Positions 24,589-34,261 of a stretch of DNA of 64,000 nt are shown here, piece after piece. Within the stretch, counting starts at the first letter, position 1, and each line of letters starts with the position of its first letter. The DNA lies in NCBI RefSeq assembly GCF_900142215.1, contig NZ_FRAC01000030.1, positions 18,824 through 82,823 of the forward strand. The letters run 5' to 3'. The notes beneath the pieces were generated by a model. The model did not search any database, was not told where the DNA came from, and saw only the letters and a program-made list of their open reading frames with translations. A program made the position numbers and the translations under genes. This DNA is from Anaerocolumna jejuensis DSM 15929. Lineage in GTDB: Bacteria; Bacillota; Clostridia; Lachnospirales; Lachnospiraceae.

Positions 24589-25527
24589 TTAAAACAGTGC
24601 ATTTTCTTTGCTGAATTTTCGTACAATGCCATTGGCACTAAGAACCAGAAGAAATCCTATAACGGACTGGTAAAAGCCTGCTGCCGCAGCCATTCCCAGA
24701 TTATTCAGCTGAGTCAGTCCTCTGTATACGTAAGTATCGATTGTATTGGTAACATCCACAAGAACTCCGCTGTTCATAGGTACCTGGTAGAACAGTCCAA
24801 AATCGGAATAGAATATACGCCCGATAGCCATTAAGGTCAAGGTAATAACGGTTACTTTTAAGCCTGGCAGGGTGATATAGCGTATCTGCTGAAAGCGCCC
24901 CGCTCCGTCTATAACAGCTGCCTCATAATAACCTTTGTCAATTCCCACTAAGGTTGCATAGTAAATAATGCAGTTATAGCCGAAGCTCTTCCATAGCTGG
25001 ACAATTACAAGGATAATGGGCCAGTATTTCGGTTCAGAATACCAGGAAATGGGCTTCGCACCAAACAAAGGCAGCAGGGTCTGATTAAAATAGCCTGTCT
25101 GGCTATTTAAAAATCCATATACAATATAGCTGACAACCACGATTGAGATTAGAAAAGGGATCAGAATTACTGTCTGATACAGCTTCTTTGCCTTGTCAGC
25201 TCTGATTTCATTCAGTAGAATTGCCACTGCGATAGACACCAGGGTGCCAAGTATAATAAATACCGCATTATAAGCTAATGTATTGCGGGTAATCGTCCAG
25301 GCATCCTTTGTGGCAAAAAGGAATTCAAAGTTCTTAAAACCGATACCCGGGCTTTTAAACATTCCCAGCTTATAGTCAAACTTTTTAAAAGCCATTACGA
25401 TTCCAAACATGGGAATATAATTATTGATAATAAGGTATAAAATACCGGGGAGCATCATCAGATAAAAGGGAAGGAATTTTTTTAACTGCTTAAATCTGTA
25501 TTTGGGTTTGTTGGGGATATTTTTCAT
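24589..25527 (-). CDS. Carbohydrate ABC transporter permease, LplB-like
   Basis: 312 residues, six membrane segments, first at about 18-38 (LPFYLMMLPGILYLIINNYI). The EAA loop reads YYEAAVIDGAGRFQQIRYIT. The N-terminal KPKYRFKQLKKFLPFY and FDYKLGMFKSPGIGFKNFEF are characteristic of LplB/YteP permeases, which in Lachnospiraceae take up plant oligosaccharides. Lies 73 bp after the binding-protein gene and 12 bp before the second permease. Confidence 0.92.
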   Translation of the reverse strand: MKNIPNKPKYRFKQLKKFLPFYLMMLPGILYLIINNYIPMFGIVMAFKKFDYKLGMFKSPGIGFKNFEFLFATKDAWTITRNTLAYNAVFIILGTLVSIAVAILLNEIRADKAKKLYQTVILIPFLISIVVVSYIVYGFLNSQTGYFNQTLLPLFGAKPISWYSEPKYWPIILVIVQLWKSFGYNCIIYYATLVGIDKGYYEAAVIDGAGRFQQIRYITLPGLKVTVITLTLMAIGRIFYSDFGLFYQVPMNSGVLVDVTNTIDTYVYRGLTQLNNLGMAAAAGFYQSVIGFLLVLSANGIVRKFSKENALF

Positions 25528-25600
25528 GTAAGGCTCCTTTATTTCTTAAACAGATATCCGGCAATGCTTTCTTGCCGCACTACCGGATATTCTTTCTGAA

Positions 25601-27109
25601 TTATTTGTTGTCTGCCAGCCAGGCATCCAACTGCTTTTGTTTTTCCTGAATTATCTTGTCAAGACCTGCTGCCTTTAACTCATCATTCATTTTTGGAAGT
25701 GCATCGTCAGGATTGACAGAGCCGCAATCCAAACTTGCTTCATATTTGCTTACTACGTTCTGGCAGGCTGTAACTTCATTTAATACATTGGAATTATCCC
25801 AAACGAAGCCCTTTGCCGGTGAAGCCTTGGCAGATTTGTTGAATTCACCAAGCTTTGTCCATACATCCGGGTCATCTCCCTGCCATACGGAGGTTATCTG
25901 CTCATTCGGCCAAGCCCAGCCTACTACGGAATATCCTGTATTGGAAGCATCTACGCCGTCTGCATAAGAAATGATATTCTTTTCTTTATCCACATACTTA
26001 TAATTCTTTCCTTCAATACCATTTGCCAGAAGATTAGCAACTTCGGGATTGGTATATATCAGGTTCAGCATCTGCATTGCTTTGTCAGGTTTCTTACTGT
26101 TGTTTGCAATACACCATGCAGCATTAACCATAGTTGTAATGGAGTGTGAATCGTACATGGTAACTGAAACAATATCCTTACCGCATTTTCTGGTTTCCTC
26201 TGCCTCAAAGCCGGCTTTAATTGGTGTAAAGGTACCAAAGCCTACACCGGAGTGGATTAAAGCATCATAGGATTCTGTGGTATTTGCAGCATCGGGCATC
26301 ATAAGGCCATTCTGTGCCCATTTATACATATGGCTGACATAGTCTTTATAGGACTGTGAATCATAAAGGTTAACAATCTTTGTACTGTCTGATAAGGCAT
26401 TTTCAAGAACACCAAGGGAATCTCCCAGTGTATCCACCGGTAAAGGTCTCATCATGGTTCCGGCATTTGCTACGATAGGCCAGATATCCGGATGGGCATC
26501 CTTTACTTTTTGTAAATCAGCTTCCAGCTCGTCATAGGTCTTCTTTACGCTGTAATCGATTCCTACCTCATCTGCGATAGCCTTGTCCATTAAAAAGCCT
26601 CTTGCCTGGGCTTTGTCTTTATTCATTGGTATACCGTAGACTTTTCCCCCTACCGTTACACACTTAAAGTCATCTTCTGATATGGTACTCTGCATATCCG
26701 TTCCGTATTGCTTCAGTAAATCATCCATCGCTACGATCTGATTGCTGGAAGCCATGGAAGAAAGGGATACTTCCCAGGGAAATGCATAGAATAAGTCCAG
26801 CTTTTCTCCTGATGTAAGGGCAAGATTAAGCTGCTCCTTGGTAACATTACGTACCAGTTCAACATCACAGCCAATCAATTTTTTTGTTATTTCACTTACC
26901 TTGGCAGCAATAGCCTCGCATTCCTCTGTAGTAGCTGCATAAGGTGCATAAATTGTAACGGTATAAGTATCCTCCTCTTTCCCCTGTGTCTGTTTGTCGT
27001 CCGGTGTGCTGTTTTTATTACCGGATGAGCTGCAGCCTGCAAGCGCTGCTGTTATCATTGTTACAATTAATAACAGGGCTGCTGTTTTTTTACCAAATAT
27101 AGTTTTCAT
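25601..27109 (-). CDS. Sugar-binding lipoprotein of the LplB/LplC importer
   Basis: 502 residues. Signal peptide with lipobox LAGC, acylated C26, followed by a Ser/Asn-rich linker. The mature part is a family 1 solute-binding fold (TVTIYAPYAATTEECEAIAAK, LNLALTSGEKLDLFYAFPWE). The C-terminal region from about 380 (YADGVDASNTGYSVVGWAWP, DDPDVWTKLGEFNKSA) resembles the DUF3502-type tail of LipO-like proteins. It captures an oligosaccharide at the outer face of the membrane. First gene of the transport unit; a terminator at 27229-27266 separates it from the regulators, so it has its own promoter. Confidence 0.9.
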   Translation of the reverse strand: MKTIFGKKTAALLLIVTMITAALAGCSSSGNKNSTPDDKQTQGKEEDTYTVTIYAPYAATTEECEAIAAKVSEITKKLIGCDVELVRNVTKEQLNLALTSGEKLDLFYAFPWEVSLSSMASSNQIVAMDDLLKQYGTDMQSTISEDDFKCVTVGGKVYGIPMNKDKAQARGFLMDKAIADEVGIDYSVKKTYDELEADLQKVKDAHPDIWPIVANAGTMMRPLPVDTLGDSLGVLENALSDSTKIVNLYDSQSYKDYVSHMYKWAQNGLMMPDAANTTESYDALIHSGVGFGTFTPIKAGFEAEETRKCGKDIVSVTMYDSHSITTMVNAAWCIANNSKKPDKAMQMLNLIYTNPEVANLLANGIEGKNYKYVDKEKNIISYADGVDASNTGYSVVGWAWPNEQITSVWQGDDPDVWTKLGEFNKSAKASPAKGFVWDNSNVLNEVTACQNVVSKYEASLDCGSVNPDDALPKMNDELKAAGLDKIIQEKQKQLDAWLADNK

Positions 27110-27228
27110 TACTCCTCTTTACTCCTTCCAATGTTTATGTACCCATTTTACACTTCTTTTTTAACCTGCTCTACCAATTCTGTTACCTTTTATCATTAAT
27201 AAAATAACCACTTTGCTCCCATACCAAC

Positions 27229-27266
27229 AAAAAAGTTACATTTCTTATCAGAAATGTAACTTTTTT
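27229..27266 (-). terminator. Terminator after the response regulator gene
   Basis: AAAAGTTACATTTC/GAAATGTAACTTTT stem with a 6-nt loop; A and T runs on both sides make it work in either direction. It overlaps the stop codon of the response regulator. Confidence 0.85.
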
Positions 27267-28863
27267 ATTTTCCATCCTCTCTTAACCGGTCATCTACCGG
27301 CGTGACCCCCATTATTTTCTTATAGGTCTGGGAAAAATGCGAGAAATTCGAATAGCCGACCTTTGAGGCAATCATGCTGATGGACATATTGGTGGACTTC
27401 AGCAGAATCTGGGCCAGCTTCATTTTTTCCAGAATGATATACTCTTTCAGGGAGATGCCCATTTCATTTTTAAATAACCTTGAAACATAATTCTGGTTAA
27501 GAAATACCTGGTCGGCAATGTCCGAGCGGCGGATATCCTTGTCCAGATTGCTTCGGATATACTGTAAAATCGTATCGATCTGATTCTTCTGTTTTTCATC
27601 GGAGGTCAGGGTCTCGTTAAAGAATGCCGCAACATAGCTTATGAGCCACTTCATTTCTTCTACGGAGGTATATGCCGTCAGGGACCTTTTTAACACTTCC
27701 TGGCTTTCAAATATCTGTCCGGGCTTTATGCCAAGACGGTCTGAAACAGTGTATACCAGCTGCATAAATTCATGGTAGAATCGTCGAAGAAAATCCGCTC
27801 CAAGCCCTTCCTCCGCATACATACGGTCAAGTATCTGAAAGGCCTCTTTCTGCAGGCTTTCAGCCGCACCGTTAAGGAGCAGTTCTTCCAGACCGGCACA
27901 CAGATTCTGCGCCGCTTCTTCCTTCTCCGCTGCTTTTTCCGCCTTTTCCGGCATAAATACCTTACTGAAAGCTGCTACATTATCTTCTCTTTGTTTAATC
28001 AGTCCCTCGATACATACCGGCAATTGGCTGACCTCATGGCAGATTTTATAGTAGCAGGCGATTCTGCACTGGAAATGTTTATCATAGACCTCCACGAGCT
28101 GGTTCAGCTGACGGAAAACCGCCTCCTCCTCCATCTCCAGGACTTCCTCCGTGTATACCGTAAACACATAATTTTCCCTGTCCACCTGTAATAGCAGCAC
28201 CTTCTGTCCATAATAGGAAAACAGCTCCGATACCACATTATTCATTGTATAGCGCAGCAGCTGGGATTCCCAGGAATCGATTGCCATACTCCACCTTTGA
28301 ATGTGAACCAGGCAGACATACCCCAGCTTGCTTGTTTTTAAATGGACCCCCAGGGTCTCCAGAGTCTGGCAGGAGGCTTCCACATCCTGGCCTTTTCCCA
28401 GAAATACCTCCTTTAGCAGACCTTCTAAAAGAACATCCTTTTTCTCATACAGTACCTTGCCGTAGGAGGAGTATTCTGTCTTTTTCCGTTTGGCCCGTAT
28501 TTTTTCCATGGCCCGGAGAATGGCATTCTCCACCTCTTCGTATCGCGCAGGCTGAAGGATATATTCGAAGCTTCCCAGCCGGATTGCTTCTTTCGCATAC
28601 ATAAAATCTGCATGAGCCGTCAGAAAGATGCATTCCAGGTCCATATTCTGCTCCTTGGTCCAGGCATAAAGGCTCAATCCGTTCTCCGCAGGCATCTCAA
28701 TATCACAGAGCATAATATCCACCTGATATTCCGTTAATATTTTCTTCGCCTCATAAGCATTGTAGGCCTTAAGGGTACGGTCCACCTTAAGCTTGTTCCA
28801 GTCTATTCCAAATAGGATTCCGCTGACTACAATGGTCTGATCATCTACTATTAATACTGTCAT
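27265..28863 (-). CDS. YesN-type response regulator with AraC DNA-binding domain
   Basis: 532 residues. N-terminal receiver domain: TVLIVDDQTIV with the acidic pair, phospho-acceptor Asp in DIMLCDIEMPAENG (near 54), Thr in LTAHADFMY, Lys absent or shifted. A long linker follows (120-420). The C-terminal AraC-type double helix-turn-helix (430-525) reads DIRRSDIADQVFLNQNYVSR and SMIASKVGYSNFSHFSQTYKK. It overlaps the histidine kinase gene by 4 bp (ATGA), so they are coupled. Expected to activate the downstream transport/GH1 genes when its kinase senses sugar. Confidence 0.93.
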   Translation of the reverse strand: MTVLIVDDQTIVVSGILFGIDWNKLKVDRTLKAYNAYEAKKILTEYQVDIMLCDIEMPAENGLSLYAWTKEQNMDLECIFLTAHADFMYAKEAIRLGSFEYILQPARYEEVENAILRAMEKIRAKRKKTEYSSYGKVLYEKKDVLLEGLLKEVFLGKGQDVEASCQTLETLGVHLKTSKLGYVCLVHIQRWSMAIDSWESQLLRYTMNNVVSELFSYYGQKVLLLQVDRENYVFTVYTEEVLEMEEEAVFRQLNQLVEVYDKHFQCRIACYYKICHEVSQLPVCIEGLIKQREDNVAAFSKVFMPEKAEKAAEKEEAAQNLCAGLEELLLNGAAESLQKEAFQILDRMYAEEGLGADFLRRFYHEFMQLVYTVSDRLGIKPGQIFESQEVLKRSLTAYTSVEEMKWLISYVAAFFNETLTSDEKQKNQIDTILQYIRSNLDKDIRRSDIADQVFLNQNYVSRLFKNEMGISLKEYIILEKMKLAQILLKSTNMSISMIASKVGYSNFSHFSQTYKKIMGVTPVDDRLREDGK

Positions 28864-30584
28864 TTTTTCGCCTCATTTGCTTTATTCTCATAGGGCAGAT
28901 AGATTTCTATACAGGAACCGTTTGAACGGCTGAAGATAATGTTGGCTCTTTCACCGTATATGAGCTCTATCCTCTTCTTTACATTGCTGATACCTATATT
29001 TTCCCTGTCCAGCTCTCCCTTTGTCCCGTTGATTTTTTCCAGAACCTCATCCCGGAAGCCGGACCCATTGTCCAGGATGGTGATGCACACAAAAGATTCC
29101 TGTTCATCTTTTATAAATGAAATTCTGACGGATATGATTAAATTTCTATCCGTCTGCCTCCCATGCTTTACCGAGTTCTCCACAAAGGTAAGAATGGACA
29201 GGGGCGGAATCTGAAAGTCCATCAGGCTCGTATCAATATCGATGTTGCAGCTTGGCGGATTGGATAAGCTCATCTGCTGCAGCAGGATATAGTTTCTGAC
29301 ATTCTCCATCTCATCGGACACGGATATCAATACGGAATTATTCCGGAACATTCTTCTGAGATAATCTGAAAGTACGATTATCATATCCTGTATTTCCTGG
29401 AACTTTTTCTGCTCTGCCAGAGCATAAAAGTTCTTAAGGCAGTTCAAAAAGAAGTGGGGTCTTATCTGAATCTGCAGATACTGCATCTGGGCATTTTTTG
29501 TCTCCATTTCTTTTTCATAGGCAGCAATTCTCATCCACTTGATTTGTTCAATCATTTCATTAAAGGTCTTGCTGACCTGCAGAAATTCATCAATCTGATA
29601 GTTTTCACTCATTTTTGCCTCCATGTTTCCCTCCTTGATGGACTCCATCGTTGTAATCAGGCGGTTCAGAGGCACAAAGTAAGTTCTTCGCAGAATCAGA
29701 TATACAAGGGGCAGGGACAGCGTTATAAGGCAGGACATGGTAAGGAGGATTATCTGGCTCACATCCATATAATTTAAAATCCCCTGATAATGAGTGATAT
29801 AGAGCTGATTGATACCGGCAGAGACCAACGGTCTTTGCACTACCATAAAATTATTTTTGTTTCCCGTTATATAATAGCTCTTCTTGGTCTGTCTGATTTC
29901 AATATGGTTATCCTCCAAATAATTCTGATATATCAGAGGCTCCCCCTCCATGGAAGCATACATAAGAAAATCAATGTCACCGCTTCCCTGCTTGTCCTGG
30001 GGCTTTATCACCAAATCAAAATCGATAAAGGTACCGGCATAGGTGGCACCGTTTTTTAGTATCAGCATAACATATTTTTTGCCGTCTATGTTATAGACTG
30101 ACCAACCGGAGCCTATTTTATTTTCTTTCATGATCTTATAAAGATAGTTCTTTATGGCGGTTTTTTGCTCATACCGATAAGTTTTTTCCTTGTTGTAGCT
30201 GATACGGAACATATCGTATTTTTCCGAGTAAGCAAACAAAGCCCCTATGGTATTTTTATGGGTATTCAGATAGTCCTCATAAGTTTCGATGATATTCTGC
30301 CCGCACATATATGTCTCAAGGGTATCCAGCTGGTAATTCCATCGAAGAAAGTTCCTGTCATTTGCCAATGAGTTGGAAAGGTAGTATTGGGCACTGTTGA
30401 TATCCTGCTCCAGAAGTGTCTCATACAAATATATGGTATTCTCATTATTCAGGGTTATTTTTTTATTCAATACCCGCAGCATGTAAACATTATAGAGGAG
30501 CAGCATTGCCAAAAGCGGTACAACAAACAGCAGCATAATGAGCATAATCTGCCCTTTGGTCGTTCTTCTGGTTATCCGTTTCAT
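28860..30584 (-). CDS. YesM-type sensor histidine kinase
   Basis: 574 residues. TM1 at about 13-35, an extracellular sensor region to about 270, TM2 at about 275-298, HAMP-like segment (RTYFVPLNRLITTMESIKEG), then the LytS/YesM-type His kinase domain with the phospho-acceptor His in QIRPHFFLNCLKNFYAL and ATP-binding FVENSVKHG and ITILDNGSGF. Pairs with the YesN-type regulator that overlaps its end. Divergent from the Rrf2 gene at 30772. Confidence 0.93.
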   Translation of the reverse strand: MKRITRRTTKGQIMLIMLLFVVPLLAMLLLYNVYMLRVLNKKITLNNENTIYLYETLLEQDINSAQYYLSNSLANDRNFLRWNYQLDTLETYMCGQNIIETYEDYLNTHKNTIGALFAYSEKYDMFRISYNKEKTYRYEQKTAIKNYLYKIMKENKIGSGWSVYNIDGKKYVMLILKNGATYAGTFIDFDLVIKPQDKQGSGDIDFLMYASMEGEPLIYQNYLEDNHIEIRQTKKSYYITGNKNNFMVVQRPLVSAGINQLYITHYQGILNYMDVSQIILLTMSCLITLSLPLVYLILRRTYFVPLNRLITTMESIKEGNMEAKMSENYQIDEFLQVSKTFNEMIEQIKWMRIAAYEKEMETKNAQMQYLQIQIRPHFFLNCLKNFYALAEQKKFQEIQDMIIVLSDYLRRMFRNNSVLISVSDEMENVRNYILLQQMSLSNPPSCNIDIDTSLMDFQIPPLSILTFVENSVKHGRQTDRNLIISVRISFIKDEQESFVCITILDNGSGFRDEVLEKINGTKGELDRENIGISNVKKRIELIYGERANIIFSRSNGSCIEIYLPYENKANEAKK

Positions 30585-30708
30585 ATAATGCCACCTTTCT
30601 TCTTATTCTTTCTCGTTATTCATTATTTTATTGGTAAAGCTCCCGTTTGTCAAATATAATAAATATCCATGTTATTTACAAAATATGCTTATAATTTTCA
30701 TTGTCTAC

Positions 30709-30737
30709 TTGAAATCCTACTATTCAGATGTTATTAT
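30709..30737 (+). promoter_or_regulatory. Promoter of the Rrf2 regulator gene
   Basis: TTGAAA (30709-30714), 17-bp spacer, TATTAT (30732-30737). The downstream GGTAATAACTAAATC may include an operator, as Rrf2 proteins often regulate themselves. Confidence 0.6.
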
Positions 30738-30771
30738 AAGGTAATAACTAAATCTATTAAAGGAGGAACCA

Positions 30772-31209
30772 ATGAAAATATCAACAAAGGGCCGTTACGC
30801 ATTGCGCTTAATGCTTGACCTTGCTCTTCACAACACAGGTGAATACGTGACTATAAAGAGTATTTCTGCCAGGCAGGAAATATCCGATAAATATCTGGAA
30901 CAAATTATTACCCAGCTCAGCCGTGCCGGCTATGTAAAAAGCACAAGAGGCGCCCAGGGCGGCTACCGTCTTGCCAAGGCACCGGAAGAATATACCGTGG
31001 GAATGATCTTAAGGCTGATCGAGGGCAGTCTGGCTCCTGTAAGCTGCCTGGAGGATGGGGCCGACCCCTGTTCAAGAACCAGCCAGTGTGCAACCTTAGA
31101 GGTCTGGAAGGAATTGTACGAAGCCATTAATAATGTAGTAGATAATATAACCCTTGCAGATTTGGTGGATAAGCAGAACAGCCTTAGCGGAAATGATTAT
31201 GTTATCTAA
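30772..31209 (+). CDS. Rrf2 family transcriptional regulator (CymR/IscR-like)
   Basis: 145 residues, AGGAGG before ATG. N-terminal winged helix with the family opening MKISTKGRYALRLMLDLA and recognition region EISDKYLEQIITQLSRAGYV and STRGAQGGYRLAK. C92, C100 and C106 (SCLEDGADPCSRTSQC) occupy the region where IscR-type members bind a Fe-S cluster. It lies 34 bp upstream of the O-acetylhomoserine sulfhydrylase gene, which suggests control of sulfur assimilation in the manner of CymR. Whether it binds a cluster or a cysteine-synthase partner cannot be read from sequence. Confidence 0.9.
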   Translation: MKISTKGRYALRLMLDLALHNTGEYVTIKSISARQEISDKYLEQIITQLSRAGYVKSTRGAQGGYRLAKAPEEYTVGMILRLIEGSLAPVSCLEDGADPCSRTSQCATLEVWKELYEAINNVVDNITLADLVDKQNSLSGNDYVI

Positions 31210-31243
31210 ACTATAAAATTATGTATGTAGAAAGGTGGATACT

Positions 31244-32530
31244 ATGTCAGAAGAACGCAAATACCATTTTGAAACTCTCCAGCTCCATGTAGGCCAGGAA
31301 CAGCCCGATCCCGCTACCGATGCCCGCTGCGTCCCCATTTACCAGACCTCTTCCTATGTTTTTGCAAACTCAAAGCAGGCCGCAGGAAGATTCGGTTTAA
31401 CAGAAGGAGGTAATATTTATTCCCGCCTTGGAAATCCAACTTCCGATGTTTTTGAGCAGAGAATTGCTGCCTTGGAGGGCGGTGTCGCTGCCCTTGCCAC
31501 TGCTTCCGGCTCTGCGGCTATTCATTATGCGGTTACCAACATTGCCCACTCAGGTGACCATATCGTTTCTGCCATAACCGTTTACGGGGGTACTTATAAT
31601 CTCTTTGCACATACTTTGGAGGAATACGGCATTACCACAACCTTTGTGGACCCGGATGAGGAAGGCAGCTTTGAGAAGGCTATTAAGCCCAATACCAAAG
31701 CCATCTTTATCGAAAGCCTTGGTAATCCCAACTCCAATATCATTGATATTGCCGCCTTAGCTGAAATTGCCCATAAGCATAAGCTTCCGCTGATTGTTGA
31801 CAATACCTTTGCCACCCCTTATCTTCTTCGTCCCATAGAATATGGTGCTGATGTTGTTGTGCATTCTGCCACAAAATTTATCGGAGGACATGGAACTGCC
31901 ATAGGCGGTGTGATTATTGATTCCGGTAAATTTGACTGGGAGGCTTCCGGTAAATTTCCCGGTCTGACAGAGCCCAATCCCAGCTATCACGGTGTCAGCT
32001 TTACCAAGGCAATGGGCGCTGCCGCTTATGTTACGAAAATCCGCGTCACCCTGATGAGGGATACCGGTGCCTGCCTCAGCCCCTTCCACTCCTTCCTCTT
32101 TTTACAGGGCCTGGAGACTCTCTCCCTCCGCGTGGAACGTCATGTGGAAAACACCTTGAAAATCGTAGAATTTCTGACAAAGCATCCCAGGATTGAAAGT
32201 GTGAACCACCCTTCCCTTAAGGATAATCCCTATCACGAACTGTATACAAAGTATTTCCCTAACGGCGGAAGCTCTATCTTTACCTTTGAGATTAAAGGCG
32301 GAGCCAAAGAAGCCATGGAGTTTATTGATAAACTGGAATTATTCTCTCTCCTTGCTAATGTGGCAGATGTAAAATCCCTTGTAATCCACCCTGCCAGCAC
32401 CACCCATTCCCAGATGAATGAGGAGGAGCTTTTGGCTTCCGGTATCAAGCCTAATACCATCCGCCTTTCTATCGGAACGGAGCATGTAGATGATTTAATC
32501 TATGATTTAGGTCAGGCTTTGGGGGAATAG
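31244..32530 (+). CDS. O-acetylhomoserine sulfhydrylase (PLP-dependent)
   Basis: 428 residues from ATG 31244, with AAAGGTGG 5 nt upstream; the in-frame GTG at 31235 overlaps that site and is unlikely. Cys/Met metabolism PLP family: FETLQLHVGQEQPDPATDAR, YSRLGNPTSDVFEQRIAALE, and the PLP lysine K211 in VVVHSATKFIGGHGTAIGG. The QEQPDPATDARCVPIYQT opening is typical of MetY-type enzymes, which make homocysteine from O-acetylhomoserine and sulfide. Probably cotranscribed with the Rrf2 gene. Confidence 0.9.
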   Translation: MSEERKYHFETLQLHVGQEQPDPATDARCVPIYQTSSYVFANSKQAAGRFGLTEGGNIYSRLGNPTSDVFEQRIAALEGGVAALATASGSAAIHYAVTNIAHSGDHIVSAITVYGGTYNLFAHTLEEYGITTTFVDPDEEGSFEKAIKPNTKAIFIESLGNPNSNIIDIAALAEIAHKHKLPLIVDNTFATPYLLRPIEYGADVVVHSATKFIGGHGTAIGGVIIDSGKFDWEASGKFPGLTEPNPSYHGVSFTKAMGAAAYVTKIRVTLMRDTGACLSPFHSFLFLQGLETLSLRVERHVENTLKIVEFLTKHPRIESVNHPSLKDNPYHELYTKYFPNGGSSIFTFEIKGGAKEAMEFIDKLELFSLLANVADVKSLVIHPASTTHSQMNEEELLASGIKPNTIRLSIGTEHVDDLIYDLGQALGE

Positions 32531-32567
32531 CTGAAAGCAAAAACTACCATATTATTGTAAAATTCAA

Positions 32568-32596
32568 TTGAAAATGACTACTGGATAAGTTATACT
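32568..32596 (+). promoter_or_regulatory. Promoter of the secreted-protein gene at 32633
   Basis: TTGAAA (32568-32573), 17-bp spacer, TATACT (32591-32596), 36 bp before the start codon. Confidence 0.65.
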
Positions 32597-32632
32597 AATT
32601 TTACAAAATATAGGTAAAGGAAGAAATTTATT

Positions 32633-33328
32633 ATGAAAAAGAAAAATTTGATTTGTTTGACCACATTATCGCTAATATTGATTATGTTATTTGTTTCTAT
32701 ACCAATAACTACAGTATGCGCAAGTAATTACGACCAAAAACACTTAATTGCCAAAAACGCAAAAGAAAATATTTATCTTTATTATGATAAAGAATCAGAT
32801 GGCATGTATAAAGGGTTTTATTTAAAGTCCGGCAGCAAAGTCAAGCATTTCGATTGGGAGAGTTCAACCAGCTCAAGTGCTGTTATCAGCGTTAGTGCAC
32901 TAAAAGGTAATTATATTGCAGTAATCTGTACAACAGGAACAGGCTCAGGTGTCCACACAGAAAATTTATATATATTGAACAAAAAGACATTAAAAGAATT
33001 AAAAATTGAAAATCCATTAGATGTACTGAAGGACAATGTCATTTCGAAGATTGATGCTCCCGTTGTTAAAATAAAAATTGATAATAATACCTGGACTTCA
33101 ACTTGTCCGGATACTGAACTATCCCATTTTTTTAATACTGTCGGCTATGAATCAATAATACAATATGACCTTCAGGATACTTATTTTACAGTTACTCTTC
33201 CAGCTCAGGTGGCACCTGCTTTCTTTATCGGAGAATTTAAATTGACTTATAAATGGAAATCAAAAAGTTCTACCTTTATTCCAACTGCAATAAATTTTAA
33301 CTTTGAGGATGCTGCAGTAAAATACTAA
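32633..33328 (+). CDS. Secreted protein of unknown function
   Basis: 231 residues. Signal peptide 1-30 (KKKNLICLTTLSLILIMLFV, cleavage near VCAS); no lipobox. The mature protein is beta-rich and AT-biased in codon use relative to the neighbouring metabolic genes (ENIYLYYDKESDGMYKGFYL, SVSALKGNYIAVICTTGTGS). I recognise no domain. It stands alone between its own promoter and terminator, and its AT-richer sequence hints at later acquisition. Confidence 0.75.
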   Translation: MKKKNLICLTTLSLILIMLFVSIPITTVCASNYDQKHLIAKNAKENIYLYYDKESDGMYKGFYLKSGSKVKHFDWESSTSSSAVISVSALKGNYIAVICTTGTGSGVHTENLYILNKKTLKELKIENPLDVLKDNVISKIDAPVVKIKIDNNTWTSTCPDTELSHFFNTVGYESIIQYDLQDTYFTVTLPAQVAPAFFIGEFKLTYKWKSKSSTFIPTAINFNFEDAAVKY

Positions 33329-33365
33329 AAAATTATTGGGTACCGCATTTCTTCCGGAACTAATA

Positions 33366-33415
33366 AGAAGCTTCTGCCCTTCCTTCTCTCAGGAAAAACA
33401 GGAAGCTTCTTTTTT
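33366..33415 (+). terminator. Terminator between convergent genes
   Basis: AGAAGCTTC and GAAGCTTCT arms with a CAG/CTG extension, followed by six T. It serves the plus-strand secreted protein and may also stop the minus-strand lipoprotein transcript. Confidence 0.75.
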
Positions 33416-33423
33416 AATGGACG

Positions 33424-34239
33424 TCATGGTGTAATATCGGTTGTCTTATCCTTAATGACATCATAAAGATAAATCCTGTTGCCATCCGTTGCCACATAAT
33501 AAAAGCCTGCAGCGGTATCCTTTAAGTCTCCTTTTTCATAAGCACTGATTCCATAGCATTCTTTGCCTTTAATAGTGGAAAGCCAATCATCATAGATAAT
33601 TGTATATTCTGTCAGAGCTTTTGATAAGCCCAAGGTCTTATGGGAAATTTTTTCCAGCTTCTGAAGGGCAGCTTCTTTTGTAATTTCTTTCTTATTCTTA
33701 GATACTTTTGAATTCTGAGAGCTTCCGGATTTCTTATACAGAGGATGCTTTTTAATGGAGGCGGTGGTCCCGTCACTGCCATAGCACATTACCTTACCGG
33801 AGGTTTTATCTACAATAATATTCGGTGAAATGACCTTGCCTTCATCACTGACCTGAAAGATATAATAAATCCTGTCATCGACATTCAAATGGTCATCCAG
33901 GAGCTCATAGTAATAGCTCTCATCCACCAGTGCCTTCCTGATTCTGTCAGTAGCCTCTTCCTCTGTCAGCTCCTCCTTTTTGCCTTCCTCATTCTCTTCC
34001 TTCTCATCCTCTTTAACTTCAGACTCCGGCTCTTTTCCGCCCTCTTTTGTCACGGATGGAGAAGGGGCCTCTGTAGGCGTGGGGGTCACTTCCTTTGTTA
34101 TCTCCGGAGTTACGGTAATGGTGGGGCTTGTGGTTACTGTTTCCTCTACCGGTTTATCTTTTTCCTTCTTATGGCAGGCTGCCAGAACAGCTATCATCAT
34201 TACAATGCCAAGGAATAACGTAATTCTTCTGAGTCTCAT
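33424..34239 (-). CDS. Lipoprotein with Pro/Thr-rich and Glu-rich linker
   Basis: 271 residues. Signal peptide with lipobox VLAAC, acylated C22. Residues 30-68 are a Thr/Pro-rich spacer (SPTITVTPEITKEVTPTPTE), 68-97 are mostly Glu and Lys, and the globular C-terminal part includes IIVDKTSGKVMCYGSDG and FYYVATDGNRIYLYD, which resemble PepSY-like repeats. Exposed on the outer face of the membrane; function unknown. It follows the NdpA gene by 22 bp in a three-gene unit. Confidence 0.8.
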   Translation of the reverse strand: MRLRRITLFLGIVMMIAVLAACHKKEKDKPVEETVTTSPTITVTPEITKEVTPTPTEAPSPSVTKEGGKEPESEVKEDEKEENEEGKKEELTEEEATDRIRKALVDESYYYELLDDHLNVDDRIYYIFQVSDEGKVISPNIIVDKTSGKVMCYGSDGTTASIKKHPLYKKSGSSQNSKVSKNKKEITKEAALQKLEKISHKTLGLSKALTEYTIIYDDWLSTIKGKECYGISAYEKGDLKDTAAGFYYVATDGNRIYLYDVIKDKTTDITP

Positions 34240-34261
34240 TCTGCTACCTCCAGCTTGTCTA

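Noticed and set aside
23698..30584. A missing ATPase for the two ABC importers as a sign of decay
   Set aside because: CUT1 importers in Firmicutes commonly share an MsmK-type ATPase encoded elsewhere, so absence here is normal.
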